Source of the DNA: Bacteroides sp.
GTDB taxonomy: Bacteria > Bacteroidota > Bacteroidia > Bacteroidales > Bacteroidaceae
Assembly: GCA_021201335.1 (NCBI GenBank)
Contig: JAJQFD010000029.1
Coordinates: forward strand, 1 to 37,258
Reading direction: 5' to 3'
DNA: 37,258 nucleotides
Every line of letters starts with the position of its first letter. Position 1 is the first letter of the stretch. Below, in pieces: positions 26,752-36,699 of the stretch. Position numbers and translations under genes: made by a program. Under the pieces are notes generated by a model that did no database searches, was not told where the DNA came from, and worked only from the letters and a program-made list of their open reading frames with translations.

Positions 26752-27012
26752 TTAACCGATAACTTTAATGGTTTTCCAATCACAATAACCTTTGGCAACC
26801 GCATCTTTCAATGCTGCATCCAGGCCTTTTTTATTGATAGTGCGCAGACCAGAAGCAGAAATGCTTAAACTGATCCAACAGTCTTGTTCCACATAATAGA
26901 ACTTTTTTCTAAACAAGTTCACATCAAAAGTTCTTTTTGTTCTTCTTTTTGAGTGCGAAACATTGTTGCCAATCATGGCTTTCTTTCCGGTAATTTGACA
27001 AATTTTCGACAT
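26752..27012 (-). CDS. rpmB: 50S ribosomal protein L28
   Basis: An 86-residue L28. N-terminus [20 protein letters not shown] and the motifs [18 protein letters not shown] and [13 protein letters not shown] are all characteristic of the family. First gene of the rpmB-rpmG-DUF4295 transcript, with a near-consensus promoter about 50 bases upstream. Confidence 0.97.
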   Translation of the reverse strand: MSKICQITGKKAMIGNNVSHSKRRTKRTFDVNLFRKKFYYVEQDCWISLSISASGLRTINKKGLDAALKDAVAKGYCDWKTIKVIG

Positions 27013-27062
27013 TTCTATCTTGTTTTTTATAGTTTTTATCTATGCTTATTTCAAACAGAGCG

Positions 27063-27094
27063 CAAAGTAAGTACTTTTATTGTAATAAAACAAA
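27063..27094 (-). promoter_or_regulatory. Promoter of the rpmB-rpmG-DUF4295 operon
   Basis: On the minus strand TTTG (27091-27094), a 20-bp spacer, then TTACTTTG followed by C (27063-27070). It fits TTTG-N19-21-TAnnTTTG with one mismatch and is the best two-element promoter in the window with an exact -33. Confidence 0.7.
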
Positions 27095-27133
27095 TTTTTC
27101 ATCATTAAATAGCTGTATTCTAGCAATATTTCC

Positions 27134-28366
27134 TCACATCAGAAGTTCATGGAGCAATAAAAAGGCATTGTTTACAGCCCTTTCTACATTCAGTTCTCTT
27201 CCTCTGTCAGATTCCTGTTTCATGGTAATTACCTTATCTCTGTATGCAGCGGCAATCCAAATGGTTCCCACCGGCTTTTGAGGTGTACCACCTCCAGGTC
27301 CTGCAATACCGGAAGTAGCTATTGCACAGTCTGTTTTAAGCGTTTTCATCGCTCCTTGAACCATTTCGACAACCGTTTCCTCACTCACAGCTCCGTTTTT
27401 ATCCAAAGTTTCCTGCTTCACATGTAATAAGGAAGTTTTTACCTCATTGGAATAGGCAACTATACTTCCTGCAAAATAACCGGAACTACCTGGCACTGAA
27501 GTTAACCGGGCAGCTATATTTCCTCCGGTACAACTCTCAGCAGTGGATACAGTTATTTTTTTATTAATAAGCATCTTTCCTATGATTTCCTTGATGGGTT
27601 CATCATTTTCGTCAAACAAGTTAGATCCTAAAATATTTTTTAAACGCACAGTTTCCTTACTAAGAAGAGCGGTTAATAATTCCTGATCTTTCCCACGGGC
27701 TGTTAACCGTAAACGTATCATTCCCGGTTTAGGTAAATAAGCCAGATTAAGTGATGATGGCAGATTCTTTTCCCAACTTTCCAAAGTTTCTGCAAGAACA
27801 GATTCAGGATAGTTTTTAACCGTAAGTGTCTTATGAATAATACAATCTGTCTGAAAATGTTTCTGAATTCGTGGAAGAATCTGTTCTTTCATTCCGGTCA
27901 TCATCTCTTGAGGTACACCCGGCATTGAAATAAGTACTTTTTCTTCTTTGTTGAACCAGGTAATCGGAGCAGTCCCTACTCGATTGTTTATTATAACAGC
28001 TTTTTCCGGAACATAGGCCTGTTCCTTGTTTAAATTGTTAAGAGGGACTCTTCCGGATAAGAGATTTTGAATATTAAGATAAACCGATTCATTAAAGACT
28101 AGTCGGGTATGAAAATATTTACAGAGGGTCTGTTTGGTTATATCATCCTTCGTAGGTCCTAGACCTCCTGTAAGCAATACCAGATCCGCTTTCTTAAATG
28201 CATTGTCTATAGCTGAAGAAATCTCAGTTTCCAGATCCCGGATAGAAGTAATCCTTATGACTTCAATACCTATTTTATTCAATTCCTTGCTTATCCACGC
28301 AGAATTGGTATCCACCACCTGTCCTATTAAAAGTTCATCACCAATTGTAATAATTTCGGTAAACAT
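27134..28366 (-). CDS. cinA: CinA family protein (competence/damage-inducible, NMN deamidase)
   Basis: A 410-residue two-domain protein. The N-terminal MoCF-like domain (COG1058 type) begins [20 protein letters not shown] and has [11 protein letters not shown]. The C-terminal PncC-type amidase domain (about 255-410) has STAESCTGG with the catalytic Ser, [15 protein letters not shown] and [12 protein letters not shown]. The N-terminal domain acts on ADP-ribose-type substrates, and the C-terminal domain deamidates NMN in the pyridine nucleotide cycle. No competence genes are here. It lies nine bases after tsaD, so the pair is probably one transcript. Confidence 0.95.
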   Translation of the reverse strand: MFTEIITIGDELLIGQVVDTNSAWISKELNKIGIEVIRITSIRDLETEISSAIDNAFKKADLVLLTGGLGPTKDDITKQTLCKYFHTRLVFNESVYLNIQNLLSGRVPLNNLNKEQAYVPEKAVIINNRVGTAPITWFNKEEKVLISMPGVPQEMMTGMKEQILPRIQKHFQTDCIIHKTLTVKNYPESVLAETLESWEKNLPSSLNLAYLPKPGMIRLRLTARGKDQELLTALLSKETVRLKNILGSNLFDENDEPIKEIIGKMLINKKITVSTAESCTGGNIAARLTSVPGSSGYFAGSIVAYSNEVKTSLLHVKQETLDKNGAVSEETVVEMVQGAMKTLKTDCAIATSGIAGPGGGTPQKPVGTIWIAAAYRDKVITMKQESDRGRELNVERAVNNAFLLLHELLM

Positions 28367-28375
28367 ATCTATTGT

Positions 28376-29395
28376 TTATAATACGACTCTGGAATAAGCC
28401 GGCAAATCAATGGAACAAAAATCCCTATTTAAATATTTAAAATAACCTGTAATGGCAATCATGGCTGCATTATCAGTTGTATAACTGAACTTAGGAATGA
28501 ATACTTCCCAACCATATTTTTTAGCGTACTCATGGAAAGCATTTCGGAGACCTGTATTGGCTGAAACCCCACCTGCCACTGCTACTTGTTTAATTTGGTA
28601 TTGTTTGGCAGCCTTTCGCAATTTATCCATTAATATATCCACGACTGTTGCTTCTAATGATGCTGCCAGGTCTTCTTTGTGATGTTCTACAAAATCTGGA
28701 TCTTCCTTTTGCCAATCCCGAATTGAATAAAGGAAAGATGTTTTTAATCCGCTAAAGCTGTAATTTAGCCCAGGAATATGAGGTTTGTTAAAAGTGTAAG
28801 CGTGAGGGTTTCCCTGACGAGCTAACCGATCTATAACTGGGCCACCTGGATAACCCAGTCCCATTACTTTGGAACATTTATCAATAGCTTCTCCGGCAGC
28901 ATCATCAATTGTCTGTCCCAAGACCTCCATATCATCATAATTCTTCACTAATATAATTTGTGAATTTCCTCCCGAAACTAACAAACACAAAAAAGGAAAC
29001 TCCGGCTGTTTGGTATCTTCGTCTTTTTCCTGAATAAAATGTGCCAGCACATGCGCTTTAAGATGATTTACATCAATCATAGGGATGTTTAATGAACGGG
29101 CTAAACCTTTGGCAAAAGAAACACCCACCAATAAAGAACCCATCAACCCAGGTCCACGGGTAAAAGCGACAGCACTTAATTCCTCTTTCTGAATCCCCGC
29201 CCTTTTCAATGTTTCATGTACGACTGGAACAATATTTTGCTGATGAGCCCGTGAAGCCAGTTCAGGTACGACTCCACCGTATGCTTCATGTACAGCTTGG
29301 CTCGAAACTATATTCGACAAAAGTATACCATCCTTAATTACAGCTGCCGAAGTATCATCACAGGAAGACTCTATCCCAAGTATAATTACACTCAT
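28376..29395 (-). CDS. tsaD: tRNA N6-adenosine threonylcarbamoyltransferase TsaD
   Basis: A 339-residue enzyme of the Kae1/TsaD family. It transfers threonylcarbamoyl to A37 of ANN-decoding tRNAs, together with TsaB and TsaE, which are not in the window. N-terminus ILGIESSCDDTSAAV is the ASKHA phosphate-1 motif. The metal-binding HxxxH is His111 and His115 (NHLKAHVLAH). GYPGGPVID and the C-terminal SYTTDNAAMIAITGY complete the family pattern. Divergent from tamB, with a -7 box about 30 bases upstream. Confidence 0.97.
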   Translation of the reverse strand: MSVIILGIESSCDDTSAAVIKDGILLSNIVSSQAVHEAYGGVVPELASRAHQQNIVPVVHETLKRAGIQKEELSAVAFTRGPGLMGSLLVGVSFAKGLARSLNIPMIDVNHLKAHVLAHFIQEKDEDTKQPEFPFLCLLVSGGNSQIILVKNYDDMEVLGQTIDDAAGEAIDKCSKVMGLGYPGGPVIDRLARQGNPHAYTFNKPHIPGLNYSFSGLKTSFLYSIRDWQKEDPDFVEHHKEDLAASLEATVVDILMDKLRKAAKQYQIKQVAVAGGVSANTGLRNAFHEYAKKYGWEVFIPKFSYTTDNAAMIAITGYFKYLNRDFCSIDLPAYSRVVL

Positions 29396-29419
29396 ATATT
29401 TTTTCTAACTTTAACGTTG

Positions 29420-29427
29420 CAAAATTA
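29420..29427 (-). promoter_or_regulatory. -7 box of tsaD-cinA
   Basis: TAATTTTG followed by C on the minus strand matches TAnnTTTG. It leaves a leader of about 18 bases to the ATG at 29395. The -33 region is not convincing. Confidence 0.5.
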
Positions 29428-29464
29428 ATAGAATGTGAATTCATAACAGTATATTTTAGTATTT

Positions 29465-32400
29465 TTGTTCGCTAATAAAACTGGCCAGTCTATTAAAAAG
29501 CTAAAAAAAATAGTTCGCTATGTTTTCGGTATTGTATTAATCGGATATATCGGAACGTTGATCTTGTTGAATATTCCTTTTATTCAACAAAAAACGACTG
29601 CGTTAATTGCCAAACAACTTTCCAGCTATCTAAATACTAAAGTAGAAATCGGACGAGTAAACATAGGGCTACTAAACCGTATTATTGTGGATGATCTGTT
29701 ACTGGAAGATCAGTCCGGACTGGAAATGCTGAAAGTAACCCGTTTATCCGTTAAATTCGAATTGTTGCCACTATTAACCGGTCGTATTTCCATAGGCAGT
29801 GTTCAGCTTTTTGGATTTAATATCCAACTAAATAAGGCTACTCCTCATTCGGACCCCAACTTTAAATTTGTATTAGATGCTTTTGCACCTAAAAATAAAA
29901 ACGATAAAAAAAGTGAAGTGGATGTACGCATTAATTCCTTATTGATTCGAAGAGGTAAATTTTCCTATGATGTCCTTTCAGAAAGAGAAACACCCGGGAA
30001 ATTCAATCCGAAGCACGTGAAACTTTATAATATAATTGGAAATATATCATTAAAAGCCTTTCAAAATGATTCTATTAATGCACAAATAAAACGCCTCAGT
30101 CTGGATGATCAATCCGGATTTGAATTGCAAAAGCTGACATTAAAAGTTTTGGGAAATGAAACAAACATGGTGGTAAAAGACTTTGGAATTAGTTTACCCG
30201 GAACTTCATTGGAAATGGATTCATTAATTATGAATTATGATAGCCTAGCTTCTTTCAACAACTTTATGACGGATGTTCGTTTCTCTTTTGGCATCCAATC
30301 ATCTTCGTATATAACTTTACATGATATATCTCCATTTGTTCCTGCACTCGAACACTTTAAGGAAGAAATTAAATTAGATTTAGATGCCCGAGGCACGATT
30401 GATCAACTTGATTGTCCTTGGGTACGAATTAATGCGGGGAATCACCTCAGAATTATTGGGAATGTATCTCTACAAGATCTTTCTAAATGGAAAGATGCCT
30501 ATATCTATGGGAATCTCACAAATCTTTCAGCCAACAGGCAGGGGGTAGATTTTTTAGTGCGTAATTTCAGTAAGAAATATGAGGATACACCCGAGATGCT
30601 TAAAAGATTGGGTGATATTTCATTTAAAGGACAAATATCTGGTTATTTTAATGATCTGGTAACGTATGGTGTGGTTCAAACGGAACTGGGTGCTGTTGAT
30701 AGTGACTTGAAATTCAGTTCGAACCGTGACAAGGGAATCATTTCTTATTTCGGTGGAATCAAAACGGAAGATTTTGAGATTGGAAAACTACTAGCCAATG
30801 AAAAACTGGATAAAATCAGCTTTAATTTCCAGGTACAAAGTTCTCACCAGGAAAAACAATACCCGGAGGTAATCTTAAAAGGATTAATTTCTTCCTTAGA
30901 TTATAGTAATCACCAGTATAACAATATCACACTGGATGGAGAATATAAAAAAGGAGGATTTGATGGCGAAATCAATCTGATAGATGATCATGGTTCTTTC
31001 TTTATGAATGGAAGTTTTAATCTGAATAAAGAAGCTCCTACCTTTAATTTCAATGCTGGGATCAAAAACCTCCATCCTTACATGTTAAACCTAGCTGATG
31101 AAAGCTATAAAGATGCCAGTTTTTCAGCAAAACTAAGAGCAAACTTCACTGGTGGCTCTATTTATGAAATGGATGGTAGTATTGATATTGATAGTCTGGA
31201 CTTTTCTTCCCCGGGGAAGGACTATTTTATGAAGAATATGCATATCCTTTCTACCCGTAGAAACCGGGATAATACTCTTACCATAAACTCAGAGTTTATG
31301 AATGCGAGAATAGAAGGAACCTATAATTATCGTTCTCTACCAACCAGTATTATAAACATGGTAAAGCAATATTTACCCTCTTTATTTCCCGAAAAAAAAA
31401 TAGCTACCCCCAATCTGACTAATAATAATTTTATTTTTGAAGTCAATATCAATAATACCCAAATACTCTCAGAACTTTTCAATATTCCTTTGACGGTATT
31501 TCATCCTATTACCCTTAAAGGCTATTGCAATGATGATTTACAAAAAATGAAATTTGAAGCCTATTTTTCATCATTACAATACTCCACTATTTTTATAGAG
31601 TCAGGACAGATAACTTATGAGAATACATCTGAAGAATTAAAAAGTCTGCTCCGCATGAGTTATCTTAAAAAGAAGGGGATCATAAATTTTTCCATGGATC
31701 TTACGGGTAAAAATGACCAGGTTGATATGAACCTGAGATGGGGCAATAGAGGATCGGTTACCTATAGTGGTAATTTCAATGCGTTGGCTGATTTTTCCCG
31801 TACGATTGATCCTGATAAGATCAATTCTTCTTCCTTAAAAACTATTATCGACATCAAACCCACACAAGTAATATTGAATGATACTGTCTGGAATATTCAT
31901 TCCTCTAAAATTGTGGCTGATTCGAAGAAAGTGCATATCGATAATTTTGCATTCCGCCATCAAGATCAATACTTATTAATCGATGGAATTGCTTCGGAAG
32001 CAGTGGAAGATTCTGTTAAAGTAGATTTAAAAGATATCAATATTGGGTACGTTTTTGATATCTTTAATTTAACCGGCGTTGATTTCGAAGGTCAGACTAC
32101 AGGCAGAGCTATTGCTACCCGCGTATTTAAAGAACCGATTATGAATGCACGGCTGTCTGTAAAAGATTTCACATTCAATGAGGCCATCCTGGGAAATATG
32201 GAATTAGATGGCAAATGGGATGATAAAGAACAAGGAATCCGACTAGATGCTCATATTAAGGATGAGGAAGGTAAAGCGCACGTAGATGGATATATATTTC
32301 CCTTACGACCTAAAAGCGGTATTGATCTGCATGTAGATGCAGCCAAACTAAATGCCCGATTTATTGAGACATACATCAAAAGTATTGTGAGTGATATTTC

Positions 32401-34042
32401 GGGACGTGTTTCCGGGAAAATGCACTTCTACGGACGCTTTAATGCATTAAATCTGGAAGGAGATGCTTTTGCGGACGCTAAATTCAAGGTGAACATACTG
32501 GAAACTTCATTTGAAGTAAAAGATAGTATCTATTTTACCCAGAATGAAATGTTGCTGAAAGATGTAATTATTCACGATCTGGAGGGACATCGGGGTATTG
32601 TGGGCGGCCAACTCAGACATACTAATTTTAAAGGTATGCAGTATGAATTGGATATAAGAGCTCGGGATTTACTTGTTATGAGATCCACCGATTTTGGAGA
32701 AATGCCTTTTTATGGAACAATTTATGCAACAGGTAATGCCTCTTTATCTGGTAACGAAAGCGGAATCGAAGTGGATGCTACACTTGAAACCAATTCCAAT
32801 TCAACTTTTGTTTACTCTATGGCATCAAGTATGTCTGCCACGAGTAATCAGTTTATTAAATTTGTAGATAAAACGCCTAATAGATTGGTTCCGGATTCTC
32901 TTCATCTGGTTTCGGATTTGGAACGGGCACAAAGAGAACTACAAGAAAAAGAAGAGGAACTGGATATTGACGTGAGGCTTAATCTCAGAGTTGAAGCCAC
33001 ACCGGATGCTACGGTAAGAATTATAATGGATCCCATTTCTGATGATTACATTAGTGCTAAAGGAAACGGGAATATTACCCTGCAATATTATAATAAAGGA
33101 GATGTAAAAATGTTTGGTACTTATACTATTAGCCAGGGAGTATACAAATTTAGTCTTCAAGAAGTGATTCGAAAAGATTTCTTTATTAAAGAAGGCAGTA
33201 ACGTTAACTTTAATGGAAATCCTTATGAAGCTATTATGAATGTGCAGGCCATACATACTGTAAATTCTGTATCCCTCAACGATCTTATACCGGATGGTTT
33301 AAATGGAATGAATCAGGGAAGAGTAAATGTTAGGGTAAATTGTTTAATGAATTTGTTTGGCGTACTTACTCGCCCTAATATCCGGTTGGGAATTGAATTA
33401 CCCAATGAACGAGATGAAATACAAGCCCTAGTCAACAATTATATAAGCACTGAAGAAGAAACCAACATGCAATTCCTTTATTTATTGAGTATCGGAAAAT
33501 TCTACCCTCCTACTCATTTAAATATGGATCAGAATTCCAATGTGATGAGTTCTGTACTTTCTTCTACTTTATCCGGACAATTAAACAGAATGTTATCTCA
33601 CATCCTGGATAATAATAACTGGAGCATTGGTACCAATCTGAGTACCGGAGACAAAGGCTGGACAGATGTGGAAGTGCAGGGTATCCTTTCGGGGCAGTTA
33701 CTTAATAACCGTTTGCTCATTAATGGGAATTTTGGGTATAGAGATAATCCTTTGGCAACAACTAATTTTGTGGGCGACTTTGAAGCAGAGTGGTTGCTTA
33801 CTCGTTCGGGTGATATTCGGTTGAAAGCTTATAATCAGACAAATAACCGTTACTATACCGTTACCAGCCTTACTACCCAGGGAATTGGTATTATGTATAA
33901 GAAAAGTTTCGATAGATGGAAAGAATTACTTTTCTGGAGAAGATGGAGACGAAACAAAGAAGAAAAAGAATCACCTGAAATTGCTCCATCACCTACTGAT
34001 TCAATCCCAGGTAATCCTACTTCATGGATAAATTTCAAATAA
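29465..34042 (+). CDS. TamB-like translocation/assembly protein (AsmA-like, DUF490)
   Basis: A 1525-residue protein with one N-terminal membrane segment (about 16-38), then a very long repetitive beta structure typical of bridge-like AsmA/TamB proteins, and the C-terminal TamB (DUF490) domain (about 1050-1490). The domain is recognised from DATVRIIMDPISDDYISAKG, GNGNITLQYYNKGDVKMFGT and IGTNLSTGDKGWTDVEV type stretches. Family members span the periplasm and are linked to outer-membrane protein insertion or phospholipid transport. The start is a TTG with no Shine-Dalgarno; no in-frame ATG lies between the upstream stop and the membrane segment. The tail ends with a cytoplasm-like basic then Pro/Ser-rich stretch. 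It is alone on its transcript. Confidence 0.88.
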   Translation: MFANKTGQSIKKLKKIVRYVFGIVLIGYIGTLILLNIPFIQQKTTALIAKQLSSYLNTKVEIGRVNIGLLNRIIVDDLLLEDQSGLEMLKVTRLSVKFELLPLLTGRISIGSVQLFGFNIQLNKATPHSDPNFKFVLDAFAPKNKNDKKSEVDVRINSLLIRRGKFSYDVLSERETPGKFNPKHVKLYNIIGNISLKAFQNDSINAQIKRLSLDDQSGFELQKLTLKVLGNETNMVVKDFGISLPGTSLEMDSLIMNYDSLASFNNFMTDVRFSFGIQSSSYITLHDISPFVPALEHFKEEIKLDLDARGTIDQLDCPWVRINAGNHLRIIGNVSLQDLSKWKDAYIYGNLTNLSANRQGVDFLVRNFSKKYEDTPEMLKRLGDISFKGQISGYFNDLVTYGVVQTELGAVDSDLKFSSNRDKGIISYFGGIKTEDFEIGKLLANEKLDKISFNFQVQSSHQEKQYPEVILKGLISSLDYSNHQYNNITLDGEYKKGGFDGEINLIDDHGSFFMNGSFNLNKEAPTFNFNAGIKNLHPYMLNLADESYKDASFSAKLRANFTGGSIYEMDGSIDIDSLDFSSPGKDYFMKNMHILSTRRNRDNTLTINSEFMNARIEGTYNYRSLPTSIINMVKQYLPSLFPEKKIATPNLTNNNFIFEVNINNTQILSELFNIPLTVFHPITLKGYCNDDLQKMKFEAYFSSLQYSTIFIESGQITYENTSEELKSLLRMSYLKKKGIINFSMDLTGKNDQVDMNLRWGNRGSVTYSGNFNALADFSRTIDPDKINSSSLKTIIDIKPTQVILNDTVWNIHSSKIVADSKKVHIDNFAFRHQDQYLLIDGIASEAVEDSVKVDLKDINIGYVFDIFNLTGVDFEGQTTGRAIATRVFKEPIMNARLSVKDFTFNEAILGNMELDGKWDDKEQGIRLDAHIKDEEGKAHVDGYIFPLRPKSGIDLHVDAAKLNARFIETYIKSIVSDISGRVSGKMHFYGRFNALNLEGDAFADAKFKVNILETSFEVKDSIYFTQNEMLLKDVIIHDLEGHRGIVGGQLRHTNFKGMQYELDIRARDLLVMRSTDFGEMPFYGTIYATGNASLSGNESGIEVDATLETNSNSTFVYSMASSMSATSNQFIKFVDKTPNRLVPDSLHLVSDLERAQRELQEKEEELDIDVRLNLRVEATPDATVRIIMDPISDDYISAKGNGNITLQYYNKGDVKMFGTYTISQGVYKFSLQEVIRKDFFIKEGSNVNFNGNPYEAIMNVQAIHTVNSVSLNDLIPDGLNGMNQGRVNVRVNCLMNLFGVLTRPNIRLGIELPNERDEIQALVNNYISTEEETNMQFLYLLSIGKFYPPTHLNMDQNSNVMSSVLSSTLSGQLNRMLSHILDNNNWSIGTNLSTGDKGWTDVEVQGILSGQLLNNRLLINGNFGYRDNPLATTNFVGDFEAEWLLTRSGDIRLKAYNQTNNRYYTVTSLTTQGIGIMYKKSFDRWKELLFWRRWRRNKEEKESPEIAPSPTDSIPGNPTSWINFK

Positions 34043-34575
34043 AAACCAGCTGGTGCACTAAATGCTTCTATCTGATGCTATAAAACGAAAATGCTATCGG
34101 AAGATGATGTGAAACCTTATTCAATTAGTCTCAAATACTACCGGAAGTTGGGGCAAATCCTATAGGAACCGGGACATAAAAGTTTCTTCATTTTATTCTT
34201 TACTAACTCCCCTCTCTTACAAAAATTATTTCAAAAAATCTCATTAGTCACATAAACAGTTGTAATTATCCGAATATAAGTGAATTATAATATGCTACTT
34301 TCTGTTTTTTCAATCATGGAAGTTACACAAGTCTCACACCTTGATAACAAGTCTTTAACCTCTAATGCATTGGATTATCTTTGTAAAACATTGTTTTACA
34401 CCAATAAAGGAATGAATCGATATAAAGTTCGATCGAATACTATAAATTAGTTGAGCAGAGATACATAAACACAATAAAGGATCAGTAAATATAGTAATGC
34501 TTATACTTCCTGATCCTTTAATTTTATCGAAAAGGTTATAAAAAACCTTTCTTTCAAGACTTTTTTATATTTCCA
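34043..34575. other. 533-bp spacer between tamB and proS
   Basis: AT-rich. On the right are two hairpins that can terminate proS. A perfect 8-bp palindrome TGTAAAAC-ATT-GTTTTACA is at 34382-34400. A 52-codon open frame at 34292-34450 on the plus strand (MLLSVFSIMEVTQVSHLD...) has no recognised domain and may be chance or gene remnant. I see no clear terminator for tamB. Confidence 0.5.
34475..34550 (-). terminator. Double hairpin downstream of proS
   Basis: First met by minus-strand transcription is AAAGGTT (34531-34537) with AACCTTT (34544-34550), a 7-bp stem with a 6-base loop. Next is an 11-bp perfect stem, TAAAGGATCAG (34475-34485) with its complement at 34510-34520, around a 24-base loop, followed by TTGTG. 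Together they are probably the proS terminator. Confidence 0.55.
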
Positions 34576-36057
34576 TTAATAGGCTCTGGCAAATACAACC
34601 CTGCAAGCAGATGGTTTACCAGTAACCATACAGGTTCCCGGAGTTTTATCTCCTTCCAACGGTATACAACGAATAGTTGCCTTCGTTTCTTCCTTAATTT
34701 TTTCTTCCGTTTCAGTTGTACCGTCCCAATGAGCCAGTATAAAACCACCTTCTTCTATTTTCTCTTTGAACTCATCATAAGTATCCACTGAAATAGTACG
34801 GGAAGTCCGGTAGTTTAATGCCTTATCATATATATTTTCCTGAATATCGGCAAGTAACTGTTGTACATACCTCTCGATACCATCACAAGAAATTGTTTCT
34901 TTCTCCAATGTATCCCGACGTAATATTTCAAGCGTGTTATTTTCCAGGTCCCGACTACCTAATACCAGGCGAACAGGAACACCTTTCAGCTCATATTCTG
35001 CAAATTTAAAACCTGGACGTTTATTGTCTGAGTTATCGTATTTAACAGAGATACCTAAAGCTTTTAATCCTGCCATAATATCGGCTACTTTTTCATTTAT
35101 CCGGTTCAATTGTTCCTCATTTTTATAAATGGGAACGATTACAACCTGGATAGGGGCTAAAGCCGGTGGTAATACTAAGCCATTATCATCAGAATGAGTC
35201 ATAATCAATGCTCCCATCAAGCGGGTAGAAACTCCCCAGGAGGTTGCCCAAACGTAATCCTGCTTATTTTCTTTATTCAGGAATTGTACGTCAAAGGCTT
35301 TGGCAAAATTCTGTCCGAGAAAATGAGAAGTTCCGCTTTGCAATGCTTTTCCATCCTGCATCATCGCCTCGATTGTATAAGTTTCTAAGGCACCGGCAAA
35401 ACGCTCATTGGCGGTTTTAATACCTTTTATAACAGGTACGGCCATATATTTTTCGGCAAAGTCACCATATACATGCAACATCCTGATTGCTTCCTCTTCT
35501 GCTTCTTCCTGAGTAGCATGTGCAGTATGTCCTTCTTGCCATAGGAATTCAGCAGTACGCAGGAACAGACGCGTACGCATTTCCCAGCGCACCACATTGG
35601 CCCATTGATTGATCAGGATTGGCAAATCGCGATAGGAATTGATCCAATTCTTATAAGTATTCCAGATAATTGTTTCGGAAGTAGGACGAATGATTAACTC
35701 TTCTTCTAAACGAGCTTCAGGATCCACAACTACCCCTTTACCATCCGGAGAATTCTTCAAACGATGATGGGTTACTACAGCACACTCTTTGGCAAAGCCT
35801 TCAACATGTTCCGCCTCGCGACTTAAAAAAGATTTAGGAATCAATAATGGAAAATATGCATTCACATGTCCGGTTTCTTTGAACATATCATCCAACTGTT
35901 TCTGCATCTTTTCCCAAATCGCATATCCGTAAGGTTTGATTACCATACATCCCCGCACAGCAGATTGTTCCGCTAATTCAGCTTTCAAAACCAAATCATT
36001 ATACCATTGCGAATAATTCTCGCTGCGCTTGGTTAGTTCTTTTAATTCTTTTGCCAT
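34576..36057 (-). CDS. proS: Prolyl-tRNA synthetase, short eukaryote/archaea-like type
   Basis: A 493-residue class II synthetase without the editing (INS) insertion found in typical bacterial ProRS. The N-terminus [20 protein letters not shown] and the motif 2 region [20 protein letters not shown] show the archaeal-like form. Motif 3 region [18 protein letters not shown] and the anticodon-binding domain (about 290-390, [10 protein letters not shown]) follow. The C-terminus VVFARAY ends in Tyr, as this type commonly does. It charges tRNA-Pro. It is separated from the upstream nitroreductase by 68 bases that include a -7 box, so it likely has its own promoter. Confidence 0.96.
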   Translation of the reverse strand: MAKELKELTKRSENYSQWYNDLVLKAELAEQSAVRGCMVIKPYGYAIWEKMQKQLDDMFKETGHVNAYFPLLIPKSFLSREAEHVEGFAKECAVVTHHRLKNSPDGKGVVVDPEARLEEELIIRPTSETIIWNTYKNWINSYRDLPILINQWANVVRWEMRTRLFLRTAEFLWQEGHTAHATQEEAEEEAIRMLHVYGDFAEKYMAVPVIKGIKTANERFAGALETYTIEAMMQDGKALQSGTSHFLGQNFAKAFDVQFLNKENKQDYVWATSWGVSTRLMGALIMTHSDDNGLVLPPALAPIQVVIVPIYKNEEQLNRINEKVADIMAGLKALGISVKYDNSDNKRPGFKFAEYELKGVPVRLVLGSRDLENNTLEILRRDTLEKETISCDGIERYVQQLLADIQENIYDKALNYRTSRTISVDTYDEFKEKIEEGGFILAHWDGTTETEEKIKEETKATIRCIPLEGDKTPGTCMVTGKPSACRVVFARAY

Positions 36058-36104
36058 TTTAATAATATCCTTATTTTTGCTTCTTTGATTTCTATATGAA
36101 ACCG

Positions 36105-36112
36105 CAAAATTA
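36105..36112 (-). promoter_or_regulatory. -7 box of proS
   Basis: TAATTTTG followed by C on the minus strand matches TAnnTTTG, about 48 bases before the proS ATG. The -33 position would fall inside the end of the nitroreductase gene and has no TTTG. Confidence 0.5.
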
Positions 36113-36125
36113 CTAAAAAAAGCGC

Positions 36126-36692
36126 TTATTTAATGATAGTTATAGTACCCTCTTTAACTTTTTTCTCTTTCAATGGCTGATTACTATAGCCCAATGCCGC
36201 ACAACCATACAATTTATGGTTTTCGGGAATACCCAGGGATGTTAAAAATGAGCGTACTTCTTCATCGTCACAAGTAGAGCCCAATTGGTTGATCCAACAA
36301 GAACCGATTCCTAATGAGTGAGCTGCCAGAAAAATATTTTCCAGTGCGACGGCACAATCCATTCCGGCCCACCAATGGCCAGAATCGTTTGATACGATAA
36401 TAAATGTGGGAGCATGGTAATAGAAATTATAATTCTCATTGTTAGCACGCTCCTGTAAATGCTTATCATCTGATTTACCGAAAGCCTTTTTTACCAATCT
36501 ATTTAACTCCACTAATGTTTCCTGTTTCTGAATGGCTGTAAAATGCCATGTTTCCAGATGCATACCATTGGGAGCATAGGTAGCAGCTTCCAATATCAAC
36601 TTTAAGTCTTCTTCCGGTATCTGAGAATCTGTATAAGAACGTACGCTACGTCTGTCTCTTATTGCTTTAAGTACTTCATTCGTTTTCATCAT
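36126..36692 (-). CDS. Nitroreductase family (FMN-dependent) protein
   Basis: A 188-residue flavoprotein. N-terminal [20 protein letters not shown] carries the FMN phosphate-binding Arg-Ser-Arg pattern. [19 protein letters not shown] and [13 protein letters not shown] are the family blocks for FMN binding, and the last segment [15 protein letters not shown] is the usual end. It would reduce nitro-aromatics, quinones or similar substrates with NAD(P)H, but the substrate cannot be told. Two Met codons stand at the start; the first is used. It begins seven bases after the stop of the putative restriction gene, so it may be transcribed with it. Confidence 0.9.
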   Translation of the reverse strand: MMKTNEVLKAIRDRRSVRSYTDSQIPEEDLKLILEAATYAPNGMHLETWHFTAIQKQETLVELNRLVKKAFGKSDDKHLQERANNENYNFYYHAPTFIIVSNDSGHWWAGMDCAVALENIFLAAHSLGIGSCWINQLGSTCDDEEVRSFLTSLGIPENHKLYGCAALGYSNQPLKEKKVKEGTITIIK

Positions 36693-36699
36693 TATATAT

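Noticed and set aside
34554..34748. 64-codon minus-strand frame overlapping the end of proS
   Set aside because: Another frame within the ProRS C-terminus; the Lys/Arg-rich text reflects the proS codons.
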